DNA of 64,000 bases. Origin: Heterohyrax brucei (lineage: Eukaryota > Chordata > Mammalia > Hyracoidea > Procaviidae). The notes below the pieces were generated by a model that saw nothing but the letters and a program-made list of their open reading frames with translations, had not been told where the DNA came from and did no database searches. The translations under genes were made by a program, and so were the position numbers. The stretch is from NCBI GenBank assembly GCA_028571685.1, contig CM053142.1, positions 68,721,296 to 68,785,295 of the forward strand. The letters are read 5' to 3'. Positions 10,770 to 27,599 of the stretch are shown piece after piece. Positions within the stretch are counted from its first letter, which is position 1. Each line of letters starts with the position of its first letter.

Positions 10770-11120
10770 TTTCAAAGGGTCCCCACAGCATTCAAGGTAA
10801 AGTCCACACTGCTCAGTGTCGTCCAACTCTATTTGCTACTCCTGCTTCACCACCCCCCAACCAGCCAACCTCCTGCACAGACTGTTCCAGCCAGGAGAAC
10901 TGCCTATTTTCCTTGCCCAGGCAGTTAGCTCTTTCTTTTCCAGGCCTTACCGCAGGTGCTTTCCGTGTCTGGAATCTGTGTCCCAAATACATGGTATTAT
11001 GTATATACACGTGCTATAAAATTACCTCTGGCACTTGTGTGATGGTATCATTATTATAACATGTGTTGCAGTCTGTTGAATTACTTCTTTCTTAACCCTC
11101 TCATTTGGCTGTTAATTCCC
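10770..11120 (+). mobile_element. L2 LINE 3' region
   Basis: Text such as 'aaggtaaagtccacactgct' and 'cagactgttccagccaggag' then 'cttaccgcaggtgctttccg' and 'ggctgttaattcccttgaag' follows the usual order of the L2 3' end. 10,600-10,770 shows nothing I recognise. Confidence 0.55.
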
Positions 11121-11124
11121 TTGA

Positions 11125-11400
11125 AGATGTTGTTAGCTGTCTGGTGTTGAGTAGACCCCAACTCACGGTGATCCCACGCAGAGTGGAACAAAATGCTGCC
11201 TGATCCTACTCCATCTCCATGATTCGTTGTGGAAGTAGAGCACCAGGCCTTTCTTCCCAGTCAGTGTTAGCTCGGAAGCTCCACTGAAATCTGCGCACAT
11301 CATGGCAATAGTCAAGCCTCCAGTGAGGACAGGTGGCAGCTGCACATGAAGTGCACTGACCTGAAATCGATTCTGAGTCTCTATCACTAAACCACCAATG
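11125..11400 (-). mobile_element. tRNA-Gly-type afrotherian SINE, minus orientation
   Basis: Reverse-complement copy of the SINE seen at 23,245, 48,365 and 50,180. In reverse it reads from 'ttggtggtttagtgatagag' (decayed tRNA-Gly head) through 'cagctgccacctgtcctcac' to the tail 'cagacagctaacaac'. Confidence 0.7.
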
Positions 11401-11504
11401 CCCTCATTCTTTGACGATGGGGACTACTTGCCTGTCCTTCAGCATTCAGCATTTAGAGCATGGCGTAAAGTAAATGATGCCTTCCTAGTCCCTATGCCAG
11501 GAAC

Positions 11505-11830
11505 CCAGGTGGCAAAAGCAGTTTGTGATTGCCTGCTAACCTGTGGGCTCAGGCATAACAAGGACTGTGGGGACAGCACAGGACCAAGCAGTGTTCCGTT
11601 CTGTTGTACATAGGGTCACTATGAGTCGAAACTGACTCTAGGGCACCTACCGAAAAACAAGCCTGGGAACCTAAAGGTTAGTGATTCTAAGCCATTCAGC
11701 AGCTCAGTGGAAGAAAGAGCACGATGATTTGCTTTCGTACACATTATAGCCTTTGGGGCAGTTCTACTCTGTCACACATGGGTTGCCATGAGTCTGGGGC
11801 CAACTCCATGGCAGTTTATAACAACAACCT
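11505..11830 (+). mobile_element. Two adjacent AfroSINE copies, plus orientation
   Basis: The first, about 11,505-11,660, has a degraded head and ends in 'atgagtcgaaactgactcta'. The second, about 11,665-11,830, ends 'gccatgagtctggggccaac' and 'tttataacaacaacc'. They stop about 60 bp before the LRRC23 CpG promoter. Confidence 0.7.
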
Positions 11831-11884
11831 CCACATGACATCTTTTCCTCCTACCTCATGTAGCTTCTCCTTTCTTCCGGTTCC

Positions 11885-12240
11885 TTTAACGTCTTTGGTG
11901 ACGTAATAGCGAGCCGCTCCGCCGCCCGCCCCTTTCCTTTGAGAAGTCCTGCCCACTGCCCTCTGCCTTCGGCCAATGAACGCTCTGACACCCTCCAGCG
12001 CCTCAACCGGGATGCTAGGAGGGGTAACTTGGCCTCGTAACCAGGCAACTACTGATCCTCCCACTCGGGGGCGGACCTTCCTGTCATTTGAGGCGCTTCG
12101 CTTAACGGTTGCCTGCTGCAACAGTCTAGAGCCCGCCCCCTTCCTGGTTACCATGGCGCAGTACACAATCCCATTTTCCCCCTGGCCTTTTTCCAGATCA
12201 GTCCTCTCTCGGGACCGACACCCGCTCCAGAACAGTTTCT
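11885..12240 (+). promoter_or_regulatory. LRRC23: LRRC23 CpG-rich promoter with RFX X-box sites
   Basis: This is a GC-rich block just upstream of the first coding exon of LRRC23. It contains a perfect RFX X-box, GTAACC-A-GGCAAC, at 12,037-12,049. A near-match GTTGCC-TGC-TGCAAC lies at 12,108-12,122, and a half-site GTTACC at 12,147. RFX factors, with FOXJ1, drive genes of motile cilia, which fits the role of LRRC23 in radial spokes. The exact transcription start and first exon cannot be set by eye; the first exon probably lies at about 12,120-12,240. No TATA box is seen. Confidence 0.7.
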
Positions 12241-12792
12241 AGTTGAGCAGAAACAGGGTTTGGGCCCTTTTGCGAAGGGGGATTGGGTGGGAGGGTTGGA
12301 GCCTGAGCATCATGCTGGCGGCCGCCCGCAGGGCAAAGGGAAATAGGGCTAAGGAAGCTTGTGTGTCTATGTGCATCTGTGTATGTGTGTGTGTGTCAAG
12401 GGGTAAGGTTGGAAGAGAGAAGAGGAGGGTAAAGGAAATCAGCAGAGAGGAGACTGGAGGAGAATTGTGGCTTGAAGGGGAGGTGAAGAAAACTGCAGAG
12501 AGGTAGTGGGGAGTCCTGGAGTGGGAGAGACTTGGGCTGCTGGAGGAAAGTTGGAGTCGCTGTGAATGGCAGGCAAGGTCTTGGGGAAGAAGGCATCTTG
12601 AAGGAGGAATGATCCTTAGTGGCAAGTAAGAAGTGGAGGTTGGGAGTCCAAAGTAAAACTGGGGGGTCACTGGGATGATGACAGAAGCACAGCTAGGAGG
12701 AGGTCAGAACTGATGGGGTCGTGAGAGGAGAGCTGGCCAGTGGTGGTGAAGGAGCTCAGGGCTGGCAAAAGCTGAAGAGACTTGTTTCTCAG

Positions 12793-12844
12793 AGCCAGGA
12801 GTGAACTTGAGCTGAGACTCCAGAGCCTTCAGCCAGGAAGAAAG
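12793..12844 (+). other. LRRC23: LRRC23 5' UTR part of exon 2
   Basis: The acceptor 'cttgtttctcag' ends at 12,792; the exon runs to the donor at 12,968. It implies at least one upstream non-coding exon. The intron between promoter and this exon (about 12,240-12,792) is purine-rich on the + strand and contains a short GT run near 12,380. Confidence 0.75.
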
Positions 12845-15800
12845 ATGTCAGATGAAGATGATCTGGAGGACTTTGAACTATACCAGGATGACCTTGAAAA
12901 AGAAGATGATGAGGAGACAGAGGAGGGAGAGGAATACAGGAGAGAGGAGGAAGAATTCACTGAGGATGTGAGAGGTTGAAAAGGGTGGGCTCCTAGGGCA
13001 GAGGGATACCACTGAGTGGAAAAGAGATGTCTGACTGCACCATCTCATCTGCAGTGGATGCCCAATGCCCTCACGGAGGAATTGATGAAAGAAGGGCTTT
13101 CTCTGCTTTGTAAGACTGGCAATGGACTGGCTCATGCTTATGTCAAGCTGGAGCTCAAAGAGAGGTGGGTTTGTGGGTGCTCAGATGAGGACTTTAGAGA
13201 ATTGTAGGTAGAGTCCTGTCTCTTTTCCCACCTTCATTCCTTTTTTTTTTTTTTTTGGATCTCTCTCATCCTGGCTCAGTGGGGAAGGAAGGACAGAACT
13301 TCTTTTTCAGGAGCTGTGAGACTCTCTGCCTCACAGCTGCTCTGGGTATTGGAGACTGAGGGTATGTGAGGGGATTCCAGCTGGACTCCCTCATTTGTCC
13401 TTCAGAGTGTCACTTCTCTGCCTTTTACTAATACCTGGTCTGACCACTGTTAAGCACATACCTACCTTCTTTTCCCGTCTCATCCCTCCTACATTTTCCC
13501 CATTCTTCTCAACATAAGTCATCTCTTTAGAACCTTTTGCTTCAGCACCTCTACCAAGTTCTTGCTGGACTTGGCCCTAACCCTTCCCTCTGCCACCTCC
13601 TAGGGATCTGACAGACATCTCCTTGCTGCGATCCTACATCCATCTGCGTTATGTGGATATTTCTGAGAACCATCTGACAGACTTGTCCCCACTCAATAAC
13701 CTCACCCACCTGCTGTGGCTCAAGGCTGATGGCAACGGGCTGCGGAGTGTCCGGCTGGATGAACTGCCCTACCTGCAGATTGCCAGTTTTGCTTATAACC
13801 AGATCACTGACACTGAGGGCATCTCTCATCCTCGTCTGGTCAGCCTGGATCTGAAAGGTGGGCCCTTAAGAATAGCTGCATGAGAAACTTTTCTTCCTAA
13901 ACTGGGGCACAGAAGCAGCCAAGCCACAGAAGCAAGCAGTGTGATATGTGGCTGTGCAACACTCATTATAACATTCATACACTCATAACATTCACTGTGA
14001 CAGTTTTCTGTGCTGGGGATACAGCCGTGAATAAAAGAATCAAAGTGAATCAAAAAAGAAAGAAAGAAAATCCTTATTCTCTTTAGCTTACATTCTTAGC
14101 TTATTTGAGGGAAACAATTAGCAATGAGCATAATAAAAACTAACTCCTGTTACCATCGAGTCAACTGTAACTCATAGCAACCCTATAAGATAGTACAATT
14201 GCCCCTTCAAGCTTCCACGGAGTGCCTGGTGGATTCAAACTGCCAACTTTTTGGCTAGCAGCCGTAGCACTTAACCACTATGCCACCAGGGTTTACCATA
14301 AATACTAGCTAAATTGATAAGGTATATTAAAAAGAGATAAATGTTGTGCAAAAAATAGATCAGGATAAGAGGGCTTCGGGCACAAGTTACAATTTCAGAC
14401 AAGTTGATCAGAACAGGCAGCATGGAGATGATAACATTTGAGCAAAACTTGAAGGAGGAGAGGGAGTTAGCAATACGAATTGCTAGATGTTGTTTATTCA
14501 CCCAAATAAGGGTCAGGGAGACATGTTCTCCAGGCCTTTGGAATACCAGAACACTTGATCCAGGGCCCTGAGCTATCACGCCTGGAGCTGACCTTCTTCA
14601 CTGTCCACTCAGCATTAGAAGGAATGTTGAACTGTAATGCTGGACACTTGAGTGTCCCTTTGAACTCTTGACTCTCCTCTTCCTCAGGGAACCGCATCCA
14701 CATGGTGACAGGTCTGGACCCCCAAAAGCTGAACAGCCTGCACACACTGGAGCTTCGGGGAAACCAGCTGGAAACCACCCAGGGGATCAACCTCCCTAAG
14801 CTGAAGAACCTTTATCTGGTAGCTCACTGGGTCAGAGAATAGGGATCCAGGATGCCTGGTTTCTAATAGGCTCAGCCACTAACTTCACCCTCATGATGGT
14901 AACTGGTGTCATGTACTGAGCTCCTGCTTTGTGCCAGATGCTGTAGAGATTCACAGTAAAAACAGTGTGCATACCACCTAGCAGGGATGATGATACCTAA
15001 GGTGGATAATACAGAGATAGTTTGTGGTGATACAAGTAGCAGCATTGTGTGCCTTGACTGAGGCTAAAAGGCAGCTTAAATGTTGAGTTAAAGTTTTAGA
15101 CTTTTGAGCACCTGCATCCCATGGTGGTGGTGAAGCCATTTCTCCTTGGCAGAGAGAAGTAGGGGCTCCTGAGCCTAAGGGTGGGTGGAAGCAACTCTTC
15201 CTCCTCTGAGGTGGCTTTGGTAGAGTGTATAGCCGGCTTACTGCTGGCCTTTCTCTGGGGATGGCAGCTTCTCTTGGACTTCCTGACTCTTCATACATCT
15301 CTGCCCTCTCCACTCACCTTCTCCATCCTTCCCTATCAACCCCTAGATTTCCTCTTTTGCTTCACTGCTTTCTTACCTTGCTTCCTTCCCTACTCCATCT
15401 CTCTGTCCCAGTCCATTTACTGTGTCTTGGAGTCTAGGCCCAGAACATGCTGAAGAAGGTGGAAGGCTTGGAGAACCTAAGCAATCTCACCACCTTGCAT
15501 CTTCGAGACAACCAGATTGAAACTCTGAGTGGCTTTTCTGGAGAAATGAAGTCACTGCAATACCTCAACTTGAGGTATGTACCCTCTCCATGCTCTAGCT
15601 TGTTCCTAGCCCTGAGCAGGAGCAGCTTTTGACCCTCAGTTCCTCTCTGGCCCTGACCCCCTAAACATCTCCCTCTCAGATCCTCACTTCATCCTCCATC
15701 CTGATCCTTAGTCCTTCTTTCCTTACTTCTGAACTGAGTCCTAATTGTCAAACTAAGATTATTATAGCCTAGGACCCCTAAATCCTTATTCATTCAGTCC

Positions 15801-17708
15801 AAAATTATTGAGAATGTGCTATGTGCCAGACCTTGTGCTGTGTTTTGGAAATACAAGTATCTAAAGGAATCAGACACAGTCCGTGTCCTTAAAGAGTTTA
15901 TAGTCTGGCTGCAACTCTCTGCTAACCAATAGTTCGGTAGTTTGAACCTACCCAGTGACACTATGACAGAAAGACCTGGCAATAGCTTCTGTAAAGGTTA
16001 CAGCCCAGGAAATTGTATGGGGTGGTTCTATTCTATCACAGATTACCATGATTGAAAATCAACTCGATGTCACCGAATAACAACTACCCCCATATGAATT
16101 TCCTTTGTCTTTGTCTATCTCCTCAACTTCCATTTCCATTCCCTGCCTTTCTTCCCCGGAGCCCCACCTGCAAGGGATGGCCCCCTTACTGATAGAAAAC
16201 TCAAGATGTGCTCAGATTTCAGGGGAGAAAAGTCATTTGAAAGGAAATCGCATAGAAAGGTACTAGGGGGTCAGGGAGAATTTCTTTCAGCAACTCTTCT
16301 CTGGTGGAGGATGTATGTGTTTCTTTAAACAGAGGTGTAAGGAAACTGCCTCTTTCCTTAGTGAACACAAGACCAAATCTTCAAGGCTGGCAATGGAAAG
16401 AGAATCTCTGAGTGGAGAGAGGTGGCTGCCCAGGGACCATCTCCTCATAATCAGCTCTATTGCATTGCTCTGGTGGTAGTGCTGTGTGTTCTTTTGTTAA
16501 GCACCTAAATGGGGATAACAGAGTCTTCTTCAGTGGTTGCTAACTGGGGGTGTTTGGAAGTAAATGTGTGTGTGTGTGTGTGTGTGTGTGTATACAAGAA
16601 ATGTCAGTGACTGGGAGGTGCCTCTGGGGCCAGATGTTTGGCTTAAACATCTTGCAAGGCACAGGACAGTCCAGCTCAAATGCATGTAGAACTCCTGTGG
16701 ACACACACTGCATGAGGCTTTAGGACCACACTGGGATGACGCTGGGACATTTAGAAGACAAGAACATGAAAATAAACACAGACTTGTATAATAGGAGCCC
16801 TGCTGGCATGGTGGGTAAGTGTTTGTCTGCTAGCCAAAAGGTCAGCAGTTCAAATTCACCAGGCACTCCTTGGAAACCCTATGGGGCAGTTCCACTCTGT
16901 CCTGAAGGGTTGCTTTGACTTGGAATTGACTTGACGGTTGTGGGCTTGTTTTTTCAGTCTGCATAATGAGGCATAGTAGGGGATGCAGCTGGTTCTTCAG
17001 GCTGAGACTTCAGCCTAGCTCTTATCCTTTCTTGTAAGGAGCCCCAACATGGCACTTACCACACTGAGCCCATACTTAGCTCCCAGTTCCTTTTCCACTG
17101 CCCCCCAATTCCTAACTTCTAACCTCAGACTAAGTGTGATTGACACAGAAAAACCTGTGCTGCCAGGAAGATCTCTTCTCTCCTCTCCAGCTAAAGGACA
17201 GAATTATTTGCTGCTCCAAGTGGATAAAGACAGCACATTACAGTATACAATTTAGCACTTAGGGAGTCAGGAATGAGGTTGGGTGACACCTCTGCAGCAA
17301 CACTGCCAATCCACAGTGGCAAGATTTCTAAGGAAACAAGAGCTCAGTGAGAGAGTCCTCTTGAGGCCCCATTCCTGGTAGGTTGCCCTCAAAGCCTCTT
17401 ATTCCTGATGAACCCCTCCTGATCCTACCGACAGGGGAAATATGGTAACTGACCTGGCGGAACTGGCCAAACTTCGAGACCTGCCCAAGCTGCGGGCCCT
17501 GGTGCTGCTGGAAAACCCATGTACAGATGAGAGTGACTACCGCCAGGAGGCCTTGGTGCAAATGGCACACCTTGAACGGCTAGACAAAGATTTCTATGAG
17601 GAAGAGGAGCGGGCTGAGGCTGACGAGATCCGTCAGAGAATGAAGGAGGACCAGGAGCACAAGTCTGAGCAAGGCCAAGGGGAAGACCTGGACCAGTCAA
17701 CTAACTAG
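12845..17708 (+). CDS. LRRC23: LRRC23, leucine-rich repeat radial-spoke protein (342 aa, 6 coding exons)
   Basis: Coding exons: 12,845-12,967; 13,055-13,164; 13,604-13,857; 14,688-14,818; 15,438-15,574; 17,435-17,708. All introns are GT/AG and phases join cleanly; the total is 342 codons, against 343 that I recall for human. The first coding exon has its acceptor at 12,792 and its ATG (MSDEDDLEDFEL) follows 52 nt of 5' UTR. The protein opens with an acidic stretch (residues 1-40), then tandem LRRs of about 22 residues (roughly 65-250: LRYVDISENHLTDLSPL, LTTLHLRDNQIETLSGF), then an LRR cap and an acidic, Glu-rich helical tail. In other mammals the protein sits in the radial spoke head of ciliary and sperm axonemes and is needed for sperm motility. 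Nothing is broken. Confidence 0.97.
14125..14296 (-). mobile_element. AfroSINE, minus orientation, LRRC23 intron
   Basis: Opens 'ctaactcctgttaccatcga' (reverse of the tail) and closes 'ccactatgccaccagggttt' (reverse of the head). Confidence 0.85.
15785..16085 (+). mobile_element. L2 fragment followed by AfroSINE, LRRC23 intron
   Basis: 15,785-15,905 carries L2-type text ('gagaatgtgctatgtgccag'). About 15,910-16,085 is a plus-strand AfroSINE with 'ctaaccaatagttcggtagt' and a 'gaataacaac' tail. The rest of this long intron (15,575-17,434) shows no exon that I can support. Confidence 0.6.
16566..16596. repeat. (GT)n microsatellite
   Basis: A run of about 13-15 GT dinucleotides in LRRC23 intron 6. 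Confidence 0.9.
16790..16960 (+). mobile_element. AfroSINE, plus orientation, LRRC23 intron
   Basis: Well-preserved copy: 'aggagccctgctggcatggt', 'gctagccaaaaggtcagcag', 'ggaaaccctatggggcagtt', 'gacttggaattgacttgacg', then a T-rich end. Confidence 0.92.
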
Positions 17709-18610
17709 CAGCAGTTCTAGCCTCTGAAGATGCTAAAGAAGCCAGCAGAAGGTAAGACAGGAGACCAAGGGTGGGTAGATAGGGGAAGAAAAATTGCCAC
17801 AGGAAGTGGTAGGTGAGGAGCAGGGAGGGAGGCATGATGCAAGGAGTCCTTGGAGAGACCAGAGTTTTAGGGGGCATCCTTATGCTGAGTGCCTGGGAGG
17901 AGCTAAGAAGTAGTTTAGGAGACACATCAGGAGGCCATACAAACAAGTGAAAAGAAATGGGGTAGCAGCAGAGGAATTGGGGGTGGGTGGCCAACCACAC
18001 CTTATACAGAATGAAGATCAGCTAGGATAGGGCAGACTCAGGCCCATGGTGGGAGGGTTGGCAATGTATGAAAAAGAGCTGAGCCCAGGAGAGAAAGCAA
18101 GAGCAAGACACAGGAATAGGAGTGGGGAGGAAGAAAAGAAGAGGACAGTGAGGCAGAGAGAAACTGAGATGATCCTAGGGAGGCGTGGCAGCTGGGCATT
18201 CTATAGGGGCAGAGGCAGAAACTCGGAGGCAGGCTTTAAACTGGTCATCTTCTTCCAGGAGATAAAGGCACTGGCCCCAAGACCTGGCATGATACCAGTG
18301 GGATTACATCCCTCATCAGGGACAGAGGGTGTCTGCTTTTGTCTCTGAGCTGGGAATTCCTTAGAGCCTGCCACCCCGGCCCTGGGCCAGAAACCTGGAC
18401 AATGCTGGGTGCTGGTGAGCCTGAGCTCTGCCCTGTCACCCTCAGGCAGGAGGCAGTTCTCACCCAGGTCTGGCTGGGAGCCAGGCCTGGAATGAGTGGT
18501 AGGCCCACTGGATGCTGGTAGAGTTGACTGAGGAGAACTCCAGGAGACAGAGGCAGGTTGGGGTGTTACGAACACTTCAGTTTTCAAATAAAGAGACATT
18601 CTAATACTCT
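17709..18610 (+). other. LRRC23: LRRC23 3' UTR with probable terminal intron
   Basis: After the stop there is a good donor (AAG|GTAAGA, exon end 17,751), only 43 nt past the stop codon, so it would not trigger nonsense-mediated decay. A matching acceptor (tcatcttcttccag) ends at 18,258. The final exon would be 18,259 to about 18,610. Confidence 0.6.
18587..18592 (+). terminator. LRRC23: LRRC23 polyadenylation signal AATAAA
   Basis: Canonical AATAAA about 300 bp before the ENO2 first exon, in keeping with the very short LRRC23-ENO2 gap in human. Confidence 0.85.
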
Positions 18611-18789
18611 GTGTCTGACCTGGTTTGTATCTGTGAGGGGCTTCACTGGCAGTGTGAGTTTCAATGCCAGGATTGGGCCGGGGTGGCGTCTGTTCCTTTC
18701 GAGTGGGTAGGAGTGTAGTGTCAGTGAGTGCGTACAAGCGGTAGGGGGCCAGATGCGTGGTCTCTCTCAGCTCCATCCCTACCTACCCC

Positions 18790-19009
18790 GGTGCTGGAAC
18801 CCCCCCCCCCCGTTCCTACGTGCGCCTCCGTCGGCGGCTCCTGACTCATCGGGGGCTCCGGGTCACATGCGCCCGCCCGGTCCTATCGGCGCCGCCCCCC
18901 GCCCGCCCCTCTCCCGCAGCTCGGGAGCCGCAGCCGCCTCTGCCGCTGCCGCTGGCGTTCTCTGCGCCGCCGCCGCCTCGTCGCCACAGGCAGAGTCTGC
19001 AGCCCGGAG
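18790..19009 (+). promoter_or_regulatory. ENO2: ENO2 CpG promoter and non-coding exon 1
   Basis: GC-rich TATA-less promoter with GC boxes, a C10 run (about 18,800-18,812) and a consensus AP-1 site TGACTCA at 18,842-18,848. Exon 1 begins around 18,900-18,920 and ends at the donor GAG|GTGAAG (exon end 19,009); its text 'gcagagtctgcagcccggag' is what I recall of the ENO2 5' leader. The transcription start is approximate. Confidence 0.75.
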
Positions 19010-19116
19010 GTGAAGCCCCGGCCGGCCGGCGCCCCCTAGCTCCCTCCCTCCCCCTTCGCCGCCGCGCCTCCCGCCCTCGCTTCTGGCCTGAGCGCATCTC
19101 TGGACCGCCGCGGCGC

Positions 19117-19211
19117 TGCGCACCTGCTTGGTCACTGCGCACCTGCTTGGTCACTGCGCACCTGCTTGGTCACTGCGCACCTGCTTGGTCACTGCGCACC
19201 TGCTTGGTCAC
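19117..19211 (+). repeat. Perfect 19-bp minisatellite, five copies, ENO2 intron 1
   Basis: Unit TGCGCACCTGCTTGGTCAC repeated at 19,117, 19,136, 19,155, 19,174 and 19,193 without a mismatch, then a partial TGCGC. Each unit holds a CACCTG E-box and a TGCGCA core. It lies about 110 bp past the ENO2 exon 1 donor. Confidence 0.97.
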
Positions 19212-20274
19212 TGCGCCTCGCCTGGCAGCCACCTTCCCCGGCCTTGCCGGACTTCTCCTCTGTGTTCCTGCTGTCGCCCCCTCCTGACTTAGGTGCCAAC
19301 CCTCTCCGCACTTGTTTCCTTCTTAATTGCGTCTTTCTCTGCCCTTTCCTGCTTCTCTCGGCAAGCCCCTCTGGCCCGGGTTTTGTCCATGTGAGTCTGG
19401 CGTCTCCCTCTGCTGTGCATTTTTGTCGTGGCACGTACCCTTTGGCTTTGTATTTGGTAAAATGTCTTCCTCGCCACCTCAGACTTCTAGACTCTCCCTG
19501 TCCTCCCCCAAATAGCGCCTTTCCTTGCTTTTCTGTTGTTTCTCTCAGCTGCACACAGGAAGGGTGGGAGGAGGGGGGATTTGTCTGGGGATTGGGGAGA
19601 AGCAGCCTTGACTTTTCTTACCGGGTCCCTGGTCCTCGTCCTTCCCCGCCGCAACCCCAGGGACTGGAGGGCTTTCTCCAGGACCCTCGCCTCAGACTCC
19701 TCTAGGCATCACTGTCTCTTGGGAAGACCAAGGACCCACGTTTAGGAAGATAGTGGGACCCCGGAGTGTGGGCCGAGTCCAGACAGGCTAGGGCGTTAAG
19801 TAGGGATGAGATGGGGGGGCCTCTCATCCCAGGGGTAAGAGAGAGGCTGGGCACGCCAGACAGCCCCTCCTTTTTCTGACTCCAAGGAGAAATACAAGCC
19901 TGGCAGCCATTCCACTCTGAGAAGATCTGGGATCTGGGGAAACCCCAGCAGCCGGCTGCTGCTGAGGGGGCGAGGGAACCACTGCTCCACCCCTCTTCAC
20001 TGCAGAATGGGGAGCCCTCCCATCTCATCTTTTGCTTTTACCCTACCCCCCACTGCAGTGACTTCCCCCTCCTCACTGCAGTGACCTTCTCCTTTTCCCA
20101 AGGGGGGGATGGAGATCCCTTCTCCAGCCAGGCTGCGGCCGGCTCCTCCCCCCACCTTCGCACCCACTGCAGTAACCTCTCTCCCCACCCTCCCTGCCTT
20201 TGGCCCCTCCCACTGATCTCTGGCGCCACCCCTGTAAGCCTCTTATCTTTCTCCTACCTTCCCTTCCACACAAG

Positions 20275-20289
20275 GAGATCCCAGGCATC
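20275..20289 (+). other. ENO2: ENO2 5' UTR part of exon 2
   Basis: Acceptor 'cacacaag' ends at 20,274; 15 nt of leader precede the ATG in the context GGCATCATGT. Confidence 0.9.
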
Positions 20290-26109
<5,820 letters not shown>

Positions 26110-27000
26110 CCCACCTCCTTGCCTGGAGATATGGAACCTCTCTCTGATCCTCCTTGAACCCCTTTCAGTCTTGATCTGTGATATTTCACCTGCTGAGATA
26201 CCCTGAGCCCTGAGTGCCCAGAACGTCCCTGATGAACCTGCCTCAACTTCTCCTTGGCTTGTCCAACCCTGCTCTGTCTCTGTACTCTCCTTTCTGGGCC
26301 CCATTCTGTGGGTTTCCACACTTGCCACTTCTCCTTCCTTTCTATTCTCTCTTTCCCCAAAACTTGGAAATGGGGAGGAGGATTACTAGGGGGTTCATGG
26401 AAGAATGATCAGGGCCTGTGACAGGAGCATAAGGGTTGGTACGTTGAGGTATTTAGAGTGGGGCCATGTGTCACTTGTGCTTTACAAGTGTTTGTTCCAT
26501 GAATTTTCTGTGTTGCATATGAGCCATGAACTGTGCAGAGTGGTGAGGTGTATATGAGTGCTGGGTATATGAGTCGTGCCTGGCCTGAGGCTTCAGTGTA
26601 TGTATTTATTTATCCTCCATTTATCCATTAGTGTTTTCCTTATACTTCTAGAGCCTAAAACTGGCCTGATGTGAAGGAACTATGCTTCTGTATTTCATGT
26701 GTCTGGATTCCACGATGACCTGGCGTGGGAGGCCTTGCTGGAATGGGAAGGGTAACAGAAACAGGCTGTGCCATCCATTCCTTTGTGTGAACTTACCCTT
26801 AACTGAAGCCTGGGTTGGTCCAGGGGTGGGGCCGTGTGCCTGGAGGACTCTCTCCCTGTTAATCTCTTCCCCAGCTCTAGGTTTCCTGTTCTTCCTCCAG
26901 CTGCACCAGAGCAACCTCTCACTTCCCTGTGCCATTTCCACAGTTGCTACCACCTCGGTGGCATTGACAGCACCACCATTAAAGTCTGAATCACAGTGCA
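26110..27000 (+). other. ENO2: ENO2 3' UTR
   Basis: Long 3' UTR ending shortly after ATTAAA at 26,978-26,983 ('ccattaaagtctgaatcac'). Confidence 0.8.
26978..26983 (+). terminator. ENO2: ENO2 polyadenylation signal ATTAAA
   Basis: Common variant of the polyadenylation signal, with the neighbouring text as I recall it from the end of human ENO2 mRNA. Confidence 0.8.
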
Positions 27001-27214
27001 TGATTGTGTCTGAAGAGTCTCACTCTAGTCTATCTGAGGGGAGAGAAGATGGAACAACTGAAGTGGATGCAGCTGTACTGCAGAGCTGGGGAGGGCGTAA
27101 AAAGAAGACACACTGAACAAATTGTGGCCAAGGTGATAGTACTGCCCAGCCTACCCTAGGGGGCCCAAGTTGCCCCTGCCTTGGCTCAAGCCTGCCCCCA
27201 GGACTGATGGGCAT

Positions 27215-27590
27215 TAAGCCAGCCAGCCAAGTGCCATTGAGTCGGATCCGACTCATGGAGATGGGCATTAAGGGTCCTTAATATGAGGTCTGGAGTCCCT
27301 GGGTGGTACCAGTGGCTAACTCACTGTTCACTCAGCTGTTAACCAAAATTTGGAGGGTTGAGTCCATCCAGAGGTCCTCAGAAGAAAGGCTTGAGTGGTT
27401 AATTCACTGTTCACTCAGCTGTTAACCGAAAATTTGGAGGGTTGAGTCCATCCAGAGGTGCCACAGAAGAAGGGCCTGGAGATGTAGTTCTAAAAACATT
27501 AGCCACTGAAAACCTTACAGAGTACAGTTGTACTCATACATGAGGTCGCCATGAGTCAGAATTGACTCAGCAAGTGGTATAACCTGGGGT
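27215..27590 (+). mobile_element. Afrotherian SINE pieces with an internal tandem duplication
   Basis: A short RTE-tail remnant (27,222-27,270, 'attgagtcggatccgactca') is followed by a plus-strand SINE at about 27,285-27,580. Inside it an 83-bp head segment is duplicated ('cactgttcactcagctgtta' at about 27,322 and 27,405). Confidence 0.7.
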
Positions 27591-27599
27591 CCAGGAGTC

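Noticed and set aside
11816..12166. Minus-strand open frames across the LRRC23 promoter, suggesting SPSB2 or another divergent gene
   Set aside because: The translations do not match SPSB2 or TPI1; in human those genes lie well to the left. They are not in this window.
13858..13882. Read-through of LRRC23 exon 4 into the intron giving an alternative C-terminus
   Set aside because: It reads GGPLRIAA then a stop, but the donor is strong and the next exon continues the conserved LRR; nothing points to real use.
18201..18776. A 191-codon minus-strand open frame at the LRRC23-ENO2 junction
   Set aside because: It covers the LRRC23 3' UTR and ENO2 promoter; no domain and no conserved start.
19090..19230. 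A REST/RE1 silencer element near ENO2 exon 1
   Set aside because: GGCGCTG at about 19,112 matches part of one half-site, but the rest of the 21-bp motif is not there; I could not support a site.
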